DNA from: Desulfamplus sp. | Lineage (GTDB): Bacteria > Desulfobacterota > Desulfobacteria > Desulfobacterales > Desulfobacteraceae | Reading direction: 5' to 3' | Assembly (NCBI GenBank): GCA_015232455.1 | Contig: JADFZQ010000015.1 | Span: 1-64,000 of the forward strand | DNA length: 64,000 bases | Part shown: positions 53,021 to 60,955 of the stretch, piece after piece | Position numbering within the stretch: the first letter of the stretch is position 1 | Layout of the letters: each line of letters begins with the position of its first letter | Notes under the pieces: model-generated | Told to the model about the DNA's origin: nothing | Databases searched by the model: none | Seen by the model: the letters and a program-made list of their open reading frames with translations, nothing else | Program-made: the position numbers and the translations under genes

Positions 53021-54877
53021 ATGTTTGTAATAAAATGGATTCAAAACAAAAGATGGGTAACAGTTGGAATGAAGATTCTTGCCGGCGTTGCTATTGCATC
53101 TAATATTTTTATAGGTGGGCTTCTCTATTTTAATCTTCATTCAAGCAAAACGGTTGAAAATACTGTAAATGAAGTTCTTGAAATTCGTGAAAAACTTAGC
53201 TCTAACCTCAGAGCAGCTTTGGTAGAGCTGCAAAATCAATTTTTATCCTTGCCTGATTTTTTCCATACTGATCCACATACCAAAATAGTTGAGACAATAA
53301 ACAAAGAGTTTAAAGTTTTATCTAAAAATACCATAGAGGGTAGAGATGCTTACACAAGCCTTTTTTCTCGTAATGAGAGAAGAGATTTGGCAAAGGGGCA
53401 GTTCGTAGTAAAGGTTGATAATGGTAAGTTAACTGCATCATTTGGAATATTTGATGATGCTGGTAATTTTAAAGATTCAGTTGAATCTCTTGAGCTTGGT
53501 TTGAAAAATATTGGATCAAATATTGAGTCAGAAGCTGAAAGTCTTACAGCTGCTATTAAAAAGATTAATGAAGAGGCAGGCAGTGCTGATGCTGTAAAGC
53601 AAAAAATTGCTGAACTTGGATCAATAGTGGCTGATGCTGCTATGAACGCAGAAAAGACCCGTAATGAAATTCTTGATCACGTTGAAAGCATAAACAATAT
53701 GGAGCATAAGCTCTATGAAATAAGGAGATATCAAAAAAAATTTACTGTAGTAATGGGTATAGCTGCGATTTTAGCAAACATGATTGTATTGTTTATTCTT
53801 GTTCGGCTAATTGTTGAACGACCGCTTTACCACCTTACCCATACAATTGATGAAATAAGAGCTGGGAAAAATCCAGATATTCGCTGGGGGCATAGAAAAG
53901 ATCAGATTGGGGTATTGTCAGGTGCTATTTTAAATTTTAGAGAAGCACTCTCTACAATAAGAGAAGAAAATGAACGAAAGGCAAAAGAGAGTGTAATAAT
54001 TGACGAAATTTTTGAGATGATTAACTCAGTTGTTCAAACCCTTGAAGAGAGAGCAAAAGAGATGGTCAACTGTGCAGACACTCTCCACGAATTGGCTACA
54101 AATACTGGTAATCAATCTGAAAGTGTCCACCTTAGGGCAAATGATACTGCAATGCACACAGACAACGTATCGCGTTCAACTACCCATCTTCAGACTGTAG
54201 TTGAAGATATTAATTCCCAGATATTAAGCCAAAATGTGCTTGTAAATTCCATTATCGAAAAGAACAGCCAATCTCATTCTAATATAAAACAGCTTAACCA
54301 GTCAGTTGTTGATATTAACGGCATTATTTCAATGATTCGAGATATAACTGACCAGACAAAGATGCTCGCCCTTAACGCGACAATAGAGGCAAGTCGAGCT
54401 GGCTCTGCAGGTCAAGGTTTTTCTGTAGTGGCGGGCGAGGTAAAAGCATTATCAATAAAGACTCAGCAGGCAACTAAATCAGTAATGGAAAAAGTTGCTG
54501 CAATAGAACAGGCAAGCTCTGTATTTGTTGGCAACCTTAATGATATTGACAGGCGAATTATTGCTCTTAATGATGTTACAAAAAATATTATGAAAGCGGT
54601 TAATGAACAAAAACAGGTAACTGACGATATTGCAGGACTTGCGGGTCAGACATCAGAAAATACCAGAAACGTGTCAAGTTCAATTGAGGAGGTAAGTAAC
54701 GCAGCAAGTCAGACCCGTAATCTCTCAAAGCAGGTTCACAGTTACTCGGATGAGATAGCCAATCAGTTGACAAAACTGCTTCAAGATACGTCAGAAAAAC
54801 TGAACCAACTAAGTAGACTTTCAACTGATACACCTAAGCATTTACAATCTGTTCTACCTCTCCCAAGTCCAGCCTGA
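53021..54877 (+). CDS. methyl-accepting chemotaxis protein 2
   Basis: This is a 618-residue chemoreceptor. The first helix (about 18-37) and second (about 244-264) bracket a periplasmic domain whose core RDAYTSLFSRNERRDLAKGQ and GIFDDAGNFKDSVESL closely parallel receptor 1 at 26452. A HAMP region (RPLYHLTHTIDEIRAGKNPD) follows. The signalling tip is [20 protein letters not shown]. The C-terminus has no CheR-docking pentapeptide. It lies 56 bp behind the EAL-GGDEF gene on the same strand and may share its transcript. Confidence 0.94.
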   Translation: MFVIKWIQNKRWVTVGMKILAGVAIASNIFIGGLLYFNLHSSKTVENTVNEVLEIREKLSSNLRAALVELQNQFLSLPDFFHTDPHTKIVETINKEFKVLSKNTIEGRDAYTSLFSRNERRDLAKGQFVVKVDNGKLTASFGIFDDAGNFKDSVESLELGLKNIGSNIESEAESLTAAIKKINEEAGSADAVKQKIAELGSIVADAAMNAEKTRNEILDHVESINNMEHKLYEIRRYQKKFTVVMGIAAILANMIVLFILVRLIVERPLYHLTHTIDEIRAGKNPDIRWGHRKDQIGVLSGAILNFREALSTIREENERKAKESVIIDEIFEMINSVVQTLEERAKEMVNCADTLHELATNTGNQSESVHLRANDTAMHTDNVSRSTTHLQTVVEDINSQILSQNVLVNSIIEKNSQSHSNIKQLNQSVVDINGIISMIRDITDQTKMLALNATIEASRAGSAGQGFSVVAGEVKALSIKTQQATKSVMEKVAAIEQASSVFVGNLNDIDRRIIALNDVTKNIMKAVNEQKQVTDDIAGLAGQTSENTRNVSSSIEEVSNAASQTRNLSKQVHSYSDEIANQLTKLLQDTSEKLNQLSRLSTDTPKHLQSVLPLPSPA

Positions 54878-55057
54878 ATACTCTTTGAACTATAACTATT
54901 AATGACTCTGGCAAAATGCCGTTTCAGAACTTTGTGTGAGACCATCAAACTTGATTTTAGGTATTTATTGATATAAATAAGGATTTTAGGTGTTTATCAT
55001 AATGCCAGAAGCCCTATTCACTGCATAAAATAACGTAATAATTGAAAAGGAATGATA

Positions 55058-55273
55058 ATGTCTGAAAATTGCGAATTGATGGAAAAATGCGGTTTTTTCT
55101 TAAACTTTAAAGGCAATTCAGAAGCCATAAAAGAAGGTTGGATTAGCATGTTCTGTAAAGATCAAACAAAATCAGAAAAGTGTCAGAGAAAAATAATAAG
55201 AAAAAAGACAGGTAAACCACCTGCTGACAATATGACACCTACGGGCAAATTGTTGGAAATCCGCAAGCAATAA
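55058..55273 (+). CDS. small cysteine-containing protein
   Basis: The 71-residue protein has four cysteines spaced as ENCELMEKCGFF and MFCKDQTKSEKCQRK, then a basic segment with KKTGKPPADNMTPTGKLL. The pairs could bind a metal or a cluster. Similar short proteins with CxxxxxC and YCKG-type pairs are common in Desulfobacterota, but their role is not known. AAGGAATG before 55058 sets the start at the second ATG. It stands alone between a receptor and the pst promoter. Confidence 0.6.
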   Translation: MSENCELMEKCGFFLNFKGNSEAIKEGWISMFCKDQTKSEKCQRKIIRKKTGKPPADNMTPTGKLLEIRKQ

Positions 55274-55414
55274 ATGGGTTACTTAATAGCCTTTTTCCTT
55301 TCAGCAGAAAGAAGGCTATTAATATCTTAAATTTATCGCCCATCATCCGTTCAGATACTCTTGATCTTCCCTTTTCAGTTCAGAATCTGATTATTTATTC
55401 TTCCAAACAAAATT

Positions 55415-55457
55415 CTAAATCAATCCTAATAAAATCCTAACAAAAGAGGGTTATAAT
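55415..55457 (+). promoter_or_regulatory. PHO-box-like operator and promoter of the pst operon
   Basis: CTAAA, CTAAT and CTAAC start at 55415, 55426 and 55437, an exact 11 bp period. A perfect TATAAT begins at 55452, 15 bp after the last core. No -35 hexamer is present, which is characteristic of PhoB-activated promoters. Because pst is the classical PHO target, this site anchors the interpretation of the whole family. Confidence 0.8.
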
Positions 55458-55542
55458 CCATTCAAAATCAACAATAAGTCTATAAGCTATTTTTATAGGT
55501 TGTTTGCGTATCTGATTTATTTAAAAATTTTAAGGATTAATT

Positions 55543-56949
55543 TTGATTATGGATACAAACATGAACCCAACAATGTTACTTTTAACAATTTTATTTTTGT
55601 CTGTAATGGGATTTATTATGGGCAAGAGACGATCTTATGCTGTGGCAAATGATGCTGGAGGAGTTAGTGAGCTTCACTCAAGACCAACATACTACGGCTC
55701 TTTAACTGCTCTATGGTGTGCTATTCCAGCATTGATTATATTCTCATTTTGGCTCTTATTTGAATCTCGCATAATAACAGACCTTGTCATATCATCTTTA
55801 CCTGACCAGCTTCAAAATCTTCCTGCAGATAGGCTTAATCTTATTGTTAATGACATAAAAAATATAGTGAACGGGAACATCTCATCTGTAGACATAAATC
55901 CCTCAATGGTGGCAGCAGCGGAACACTACAAAAAACTCAATTCACTAAGCCACGCATCTTTAACAGTTATTGTAATAGCCATAGCAATTGCTGCTATGTT
56001 GGTAATACAAAGAACTATCAATCCAAAACTTAGGGCAAGAAACCACGTCGAACAGATGATTAAATATATTTTGATTGCATGTTCAACAATTGCAATATTT
56101 ACAACTATTGGCATTGTGCTATCTGTTCTTTATGAGTCTATAAGATTTTTTAGGGTAATTCCTTTAACCGATTTTTTGACAGGTCTTGAATGGAGTCCTC
56201 AAATGGCAATTAGAGCTGATCAAGTTGGCTCTTCTGGTTCTTTTGGAGCCGTTCCCGTTTTTATGGGAACAATGTTAATCTCTGCCATTGCAATGTGTGT
56301 AGCCGTTCCAATTGGGCTTATGTCCGCAATATATCTGTCTGAATATGCTAATCGAACATTTAGATCAATTGCTAAACCTCTGCTTGAGATTCTTGCGGGT
56401 ATTCCAACTGTGGTCTATGGATTCTTTGCTGCATTAACTGTTGCCCCCATGATAAGAGATACTGGTGCATTCTTCTGGCTTGATGTCTCTTCAGAAAGTG
56501 CCCTTGCTGCTGGTCTTGTTATGGGGATAATGATTATTCCTTTTGTCTCATCTTTGTCTGACGATGTTATCAACGCTGTTCCCCAATCTCTAAGAGATGG
56601 AGCTTATGCACTTGGAGCAACCAAATCTGAAACAATCCGTCAAGTTGTTGTTCCAGCCGCTCTTCCCGGAATTGTGGGAAGTGTTCTTCTTGCTGTATCA
56701 AGAGCTATTGGTGAAACTATGATAGTTGTTATGGCTGCTGGAATGTCTGCAAATCTTACTGTTAACCCGTTAAAAACCGTTACCACAGTAACTGTGCAAA
56801 TCGTAGCTCTTCTTGTTGGAGATCAAGAGTTTGACAGCCCAAAGACTTTAGCAGCTTTTGCATTAGGTCTAATGCTTTTTATTGTTACTCTTATTTTGAA
56901 TGTAATTGCCCTTGTAGTGGTTAGAAAATACAGAGAGCAGTATGAATAA
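55543..56949 (+). CDS. pstC: phosphate ABC transporter permease PstC
   Basis: This is a 468-residue inner-membrane permease of the high-affinity phosphate importer. It has the family segments EILAGIPTVVYGFFAALTVA, DVINAVPQSLRDGAYALGATKSE and AVSRAIGETMIVVMAAG. The N-terminal 150 residues carry two extra hydrophobic segments and a periplasmic loop, as in long PstC forms. AAGGA at 55532 fits a TTG start at 55543 better than the ATG two codons later. It is the first gene of pstCASB. Confidence 0.95.
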   Translation: MIMDTNMNPTMLLLTILFLSVMGFIMGKRRSYAVANDAGGVSELHSRPTYYGSLTALWCAIPALIIFSFWLLFESRIITDLVISSLPDQLQNLPADRLNLIVNDIKNIVNGNISSVDINPSMVAAAEHYKKLNSLSHASLTVIVIAIAIAAMLVIQRTINPKLRARNHVEQMIKYILIACSTIAIFTTIGIVLSVLYESIRFFRVIPLTDFLTGLEWSPQMAIRADQVGSSGSFGAVPVFMGTMLISAIAMCVAVPIGLMSAIYLSEYANRTFRSIAKPLLEILAGIPTVVYGFFAALTVAPMIRDTGAFFWLDVSSESALAAGLVMGIMIIPFVSSLSDDVINAVPQSLRDGAYALGATKSETIRQVVVPAALPGIVGSVLLAVSRAIGETMIVVMAAGMSANLTVNPLKTVTTVTVQIVALLVGDQEFDSPKTLAAFALGLMLFIVTLILNVIALVVVRKYREQYE

Positions 56950-56968
56950 ACGATTATACTTGAAAGAT

Positions 56969-56999
56969 GATTTGACAACTTTTTAAAAGTTGTCAAATC
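56969..56999 (+). repeat. pst intergenic palindrome 1 (pstC-pstA)
   Basis: GATTTGACAACTT and its complement form a nearly perfect stem around TTTTA. The core TTTGACAACTTTTTAAAAGT is identical to the palindrome between pstS and pstB. It lies right after pstC and before pstA. Confidence 0.85.
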
Positions 57000-57030
57000 T
57001 ATGATGAGACAAAATATAAGGAATAATTTT

Positions 57031-58305
57031 ATGAGTGAAACCAACATTGATATTGTTAAACAAGGACTTGAAAAGAGATACGGAGCAGAAAAACGATTTA
57101 GGATTTATGGAGTTTGTGCAATTGCAGCAAGCCTTATATTTTTGGCATTTCTATTTATAAGCATTGGCACAAATGCCTATACTGCATTTCAGCAAACCTT
57201 TATACGTCTATCAGTATATTTTGATCCTGAAATTTTGGGTGATACCACAAATAAAGAGAGTCTTGCATCAGCCAATTTTCCAGCAGTTGTTAAACAATCT
57301 CTCTTAAAAATGTTTCCTGAAGTTCAATCAAGAAGTGAGAAAAAACAACTTACAAGTCTCATAAGTTCTGGTGCTTCATACTATGTAAGAGATATGTTTA
57401 TTGAAAACCCTGCTCTTGTTGGAGAGACAGTCCAAGTGTGGCTTCCAGCAGATGATGATGTTGATATGCTCATTAAGGGGCATGTTGAAAGAGGTGTAGA
57501 AGAGGGGGAACGCCGTTTAAATAATAACCAACTTGGCTGGATTGAGAAGTTAGAAAAAGATGGAAATATAGAAAAAAGGTTCAACAAAATATTTTTCACT
57601 ACTGGAGACTCTCGCGAGCCAGAACTTGCTGGAATATTTGGTGCTGTTTCAGGCTCATTTTTCACTATGATTGTAACTTTATTGTTCTCTTTTCCAATTG
57701 GAGTTGCAGCAGCAATATATCTTGAGGAGTTTGCAAAGAAAAACAGATGGACAGACATTATTGAGGTAAATATCAACAACCTTGCAGCAGTTCCCTCTAT
57801 TGTTTTTGGTCTTCTTGGGCTTGCTGTTTTCCTAAATTTCTTTGGAATGCCGCGATCCGCACCACTTGTCGGCGGACTTGTAATGACTTTGATGACTCTG
57901 CCAGTTATCATTATTGCAAGCAGAGCAGCCCTAAAATCTGTTCCCCCTTCAATAAGAGAGGCAGCACTTGGTGTTGGAGCATCTCAAATGCAGATGGTTT
58001 TTCATCATGTTTTACCTCTTGCACTTCCCGGAATGCTAACTGGTGCAATTATTGGTATGGCTCGTGCACTTGGTGAAACAGCCCCGCTTCTTATGATTGG
58101 AATGGTTGCATTTATTGTTGATGTTCCGTCAGGATTTACAGACCCTGCAACCGCTTTGCCTGTCCAAATATTTTTATGGGCAGATAGCCCTGAGCGTGGT
58201 TTTTTAGAAAAGACTTCAGCGGCAATTATGGTGCTTCTCACATTTTTGATAGCTATGAATGCTTTAGCAGTAATATTGAGGAAAAAGTTTGAAAAACGGT
58301 GGTAA
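57031..58305 (+). CDS. pstA: phosphate ABC transporter permease PstA
   Basis: This is a 424-residue permease pairing with PstC. The family segments NINNLAAVPSIVFGLLGLAV and SIREAALGVGASQMQMVFHH are present, as is GMARALGETAPLLMIGM. A periplasmic insertion of about 150 residues between the first two helices makes it longer than the roughly 296 residues of E. coli PstA. The frame opens ten codons earlier at 57001. ATG at 57031 is chosen because AAGG lies 9 bp before it and it gives the family start MSETNIDIVKQGLEKRYG. Confidence 0.95.
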   Translation: MSETNIDIVKQGLEKRYGAEKRFRIYGVCAIAASLIFLAFLFISIGTNAYTAFQQTFIRLSVYFDPEILGDTTNKESLASANFPAVVKQSLLKMFPEVQSRSEKKQLTSLISSGASYYVRDMFIENPALVGETVQVWLPADDDVDMLIKGHVERGVEEGERRLNNNQLGWIEKLEKDGNIEKRFNKIFFTTGDSREPELAGIFGAVSGSFFTMIVTLLFSFPIGVAAAIYLEEFAKKNRWTDIIEVNINNLAAVPSIVFGLLGLAVFLNFFGMPRSAPLVGGLVMTLMTLPVIIIASRAALKSVPPSIREAALGVGASQMQMVFHHVLPLALPGMLTGAIIGMARALGETAPLLMIGMVAFIVDVPSGFTDPATALPVQIFLWADSPERGFLEKTSAAIMVLLTFLIAMNALAVILRKKFEKRW

Positions 58306-58394
58306 AAATTTAAAGCGTATAAGGCTCTACTGTATATCACGTACTTTAGAGCGACAATTTTAATAAGTTCATAAAAAAGGAGATTTATCTTAAG

Positions 58395-59471
58395 ATGAAA
58401 GGGAAAAAAATTTTCGCAGGCTTAGGAGTTGCAGCAGCACTAACTTTTGGTGCAATAACATTTAACAGCAATGCAATAGCAGATTCAGCAAGGGATTATA
58501 TCAGTGTAGTTGGCTCTTCAACAGTTTACCCTTTTGCAACAGTTGTTGCTGAACAATTTGGGAAAACAGCAGGGTTTAAAACTCCAAAAATTGAGTCAAC
58601 AGGCACAGGTGGCGGAATGAAACTCTTTTGCGGAGGTGTTGGAGTTCAACACCCTGATATTGCCAATGCTTCAAGAAGAATGAAAAAATCAGAGTGTGAA
58701 ATGTGCGATAAAAACGGAGTGAAAGATATTCTTGAAGTCAAAATTGGTTATGATGGTATTGTTCTTGGAGCTTCAAAGAAAAGCTCTGCTATGAATATTA
58801 CAAGAAAAGAGCTGTTTCTTGCTCTTGCTGCTAATGTTCCTGAACCTGGTGGAGCTGAATCAGTTGTCCCTAATCCATATAAAACTTGGAAAGATATTAA
58901 TCCCTCTCTTCCAGCTAACAAAATTGAAGTGCTGGGTCCTCCACCAACATCAGGCACAAGAGATGCCTTTGTTGAGCTTGTAATGGAGGTGGGCGGCTCT
59001 GAATTTGCTTGGATTAAGGCTCTTGAAAAGGCTGATAAAGATAAATTCAAATCTATCTGCCATACAATAAGAGAAGATGGTGCATACATTGAAGCTGGTG
59101 AAAATGATAATCTGATTGTTCAAAAACTTGATGCAAACCCAAGTGCGTTTGGTATATTTGGATTTAGTTTTCTTGACCAAAATGGTGATAAAATTCAAGG
59201 AACACCGGTTGAGGGTGTAGTTCCAACTTTTGAAGCAATTGCAGATGGTAAATATTCTGTATCTCGTCCACTCTATTTTTATGTTAAAAAAGCCCATGTT
59301 GATGTGATTCCTGGCATGAAAGAGTATCTTAAGGAGTTTGCAAGCGAAAAAGCATGGGGTGAAGATGGATATTTGAGCGAAAAAGGGTTGATTCCAATGC
59401 CAGATGATGAAAGAAAATCATTTAGCAAAGATGTTCAGACACTCAAAAATCTTTCATGTGGAGATTTATAA
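58395..59471 (+). CDS. pstS: periplasmic phosphate-binding protein PstS
   Basis: The 358-residue protein has a signal peptide (IFAGLGVAAALTFGAITF, cleavage near AIA-DS). It has the phosphate-binding loops VVGSSTVYPF, ESTGTGGGMK and PPPTSGTRDAF. It captures phosphate for the PstCA channel. In this operon it comes third, after both permeases, rather than first as in E. coli. It ends 8 bp before a strong palindrome. Confidence 0.96.
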   Translation: MKGKKIFAGLGVAAALTFGAITFNSNAIADSARDYISVVGSSTVYPFATVVAEQFGKTAGFKTPKIESTGTGGGMKLFCGGVGVQHPDIANASRRMKKSECEMCDKNGVKDILEVKIGYDGIVLGASKKSSAMNITRKELFLALAANVPEPGGAESVVPNPYKTWKDINPSLPANKIEVLGPPPTSGTRDAFVELVMEVGGSEFAWIKALEKADKDKFKSICHTIREDGAYIEAGENDNLIVQKLDANPSAFGIFGFSFLDQNGDKIQGTPVEGVVPTFEAIADGKYSVSRPLYFYVKKAHVDVIPGMKEYLKEFASEKAWGEDGYLSEKGLIPMPDDERKSFSKDVQTLKNLSCGDL

Positions 59472-59479
59472 TAAATAAT

Positions 59480-59512
59480 AGCTTTGACAACTTTTTAAAA
59501 GTTGTCAAAGCT
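59480..59512 (+). repeat. pst intergenic palindrome 2 (pstS-pstB)
   Basis: AGCTTTGACAACTT pairs with its exact complement around a TTTTA centre, 33 bp in total. The inner 27 bp equals the palindrome behind pstC. As RNA it would be a stable hairpin after the pstS stop. Confidence 0.88.
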
Positions 59513-59538
59513 ATACATTATATTACCAATGTTCAAGA

Positions 59539-60429
59539 GTGAAATATGAGATAACCATTATGATCATAGAAAAAGAGAGAGCTGAGTTGGAAAACAAAAG
59601 AGAGTTTATTAGCAAAAAAGAGCCTCTTGTTAGTCGTGAGAACAGAAAAACAGTGGGACACCCTATTGTTGAAAATCCTCGCATGACATGTAGAAATGTC
59701 AATGTATATTATGGAGATAAACACGCAATCCATGATGTAACTCTTGATATTGGCAGAAACGAAGTCATTGCAATGATAGGACCATCTGGTTGTGGTAAAT
59801 CAACTTTTCTTAGATGTTTGAACAGAATGAACGATACCATTGATTTTTGTCGTATAACTGGTGCAATTTCATTAGATGGAAAAAATATATACGATAAAGA
59901 TGTTGATGTTGTGCCGCTTAGAGCTCAAGTTGGAATGGTGTTTCAAAAACCAAATCCATTTCCAAAATCCATTTATGACAATGTGGCTTATGGACCCAAA
60001 ATACACGGTTTAGTCCAAAATAGGGTTGAAACAGACGAAATTGTAGAAACATCGTTAAAAAAAGCTGGGTTGTGGGAAGAGGTAAAAGATCGATTAAACC
60101 AACCAGGAACTAGCTTGTCTGGTGGTCAACAACAGAGGCTTTGTATTGCCAGAACTATTGCAGTTGGTCCTGAAGTTATATTAATGGACGAACCATGTTC
60201 TGCACTTGATCCAATTGCAACTGCAAGGATTGAAGATTTGATAGATGAACTAAAAGAGAATTTTTCTATTGCCATTGTAACTCATTCAATGCAGCAGGCA
60301 TCAAGAGTTTCTCAAAGAACTGCATATTTTCATCTCGGCGATCTAATTGAAGTTGGAAGTACTGATCAGGTTTTCTTAAATCCTCTGCACCAATTGACAG
60401 AAGATTATGTTACTGGAAGGTTTGGATGA
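59539..60429 (+). CDS. pstB: phosphate ABC transporter ATPase PstB
   Basis: This is the cytoplasmic ATPase of the phosphate importer. Walker A (GPSGCGKST), the signature [15 protein letters not shown], Walker B ([13 protein letters not shown]) and the H-loop [10 protein letters not shown] are intact. The family insert [20 protein letters not shown] is typical of PstB. The first 45 residues before [13 protein letters not shown] are longer than usual. The frame opens with GTG; an ATG seven codons later is an alternative start. phoU does not follow; it lies in the polyphosphate cluster. Confidence 0.95.
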   Translation: MKYEITIMIIEKERAELENKREFISKKEPLVSRENRKTVGHPIVENPRMTCRNVNVYYGDKHAIHDVTLDIGRNEVIAMIGPSGCGKSTFLRCLNRMNDTIDFCRITGAISLDGKNIYDKDVDVVPLRAQVGMVFQKPNPFPKSIYDNVAYGPKIHGLVQNRVETDEIVETSLKKAGLWEEVKDRLNQPGTSLSGGQQQRLCIARTIAVGPEVILMDEPCSALDPIATARIEDLIDELKENFSIAIVTHSMQQASRVSQRTAYFHLGDLIEVGSTDQVFLNPLHQLTEDYVTGRFG

Positions 60430-60463
60430 TGAACACTCTCAGACAAGATTTATTATGTTAGCT

Positions 60464-60660
60464 CTACTTTAAATAATCTAAAGGGCTTTTTATGCCATAG
60501 TTGTCTTGTCCCAGAACATGAGCGTAAATCATTGCGGTTTGAAACATCTATGACCTAATAATGATTGAATGGTGCGGATATCAGTCCCACGCATAAGCAG
60601 ATGCGTAGCAAAACCGTGTCTAAATGTGTGGCTGTTATCCGCTTTTCTTCTATATCCACT
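60464..60660 (-). pseudogene. C-terminal remnant of an integron-integrase-like tyrosine recombinase
   Basis: On the minus strand the frame reads [20 protein letters not shown] then TIQSLLGHR, the catalytic HxxR box and the GH motif. After a one-base shift it continues [21 protein letters not shown], with the nucleophile tyrosine and the SPLD ending typical of IntI proteins. The N-terminal domain and first catalytic arginine are absent. The gene is both truncated and frameshifted. Chromosomal IntI relatives usually stand next to gene-cassette arrays; none is visible here. Confidence 0.8.
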
Positions 60661-60679
60661 TTTTGCACATCACATCTCT

Positions 60680-60792
60680 TATTTTACAACTATTCTAACC
60701 TTTGAATCCATTGATATTTTTATATCATTACTATTACCACATATAATGCTTGTAATATTATATGGCAGCGGACTTAGAATAGTTGTAAAATA
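60680..60792. repeat. 113 bp element bounded by 19 bp perfect inverted repeats
   Basis: TATTTTACAACTATTCTAA at 60680-60698 is matched by its exact complement at 60774-60792. An inner hairpin (CATATAAT/ATTATATG) lies between them. It has no coding frame and adjoins the recombinase remnant. The ends do not fit the attC consensus core. Confidence 0.75.
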
Positions 60793-60806
60793 GTAGGGCT
60801 GCAAGC

Positions 60807-60833
60807 TATCATAAATTGAGTTTTTATATTTTA
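60807..60833. repeat. fragment of the TAAATTGAGC repeat family
   Basis: ATCATAAATTGAGTTTTTAT corresponds to the opening module of the copies at 34826 and 40253. It lacks the palindromic partner. Confidence 0.45.
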
Positions 60834-60955
60834 TGGTGGACTGATTTAACAGACCAGTTTTTTGGAGATTGCTCGATTTTTTTAAGCCAAATTATGATAT
60901 ATTTCAGCATAAGTTTTATACTGTAAAGTCTTATGTAATATTATTTAAAGCCCTG

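Noticed and set aside
60680-60792. attC recombination site next to the integrase remnant
   Set aside because: The inverted ends lack the RYYYAAC/GTTRRRY core pair, so the site is listed only as an inverted-repeat element.
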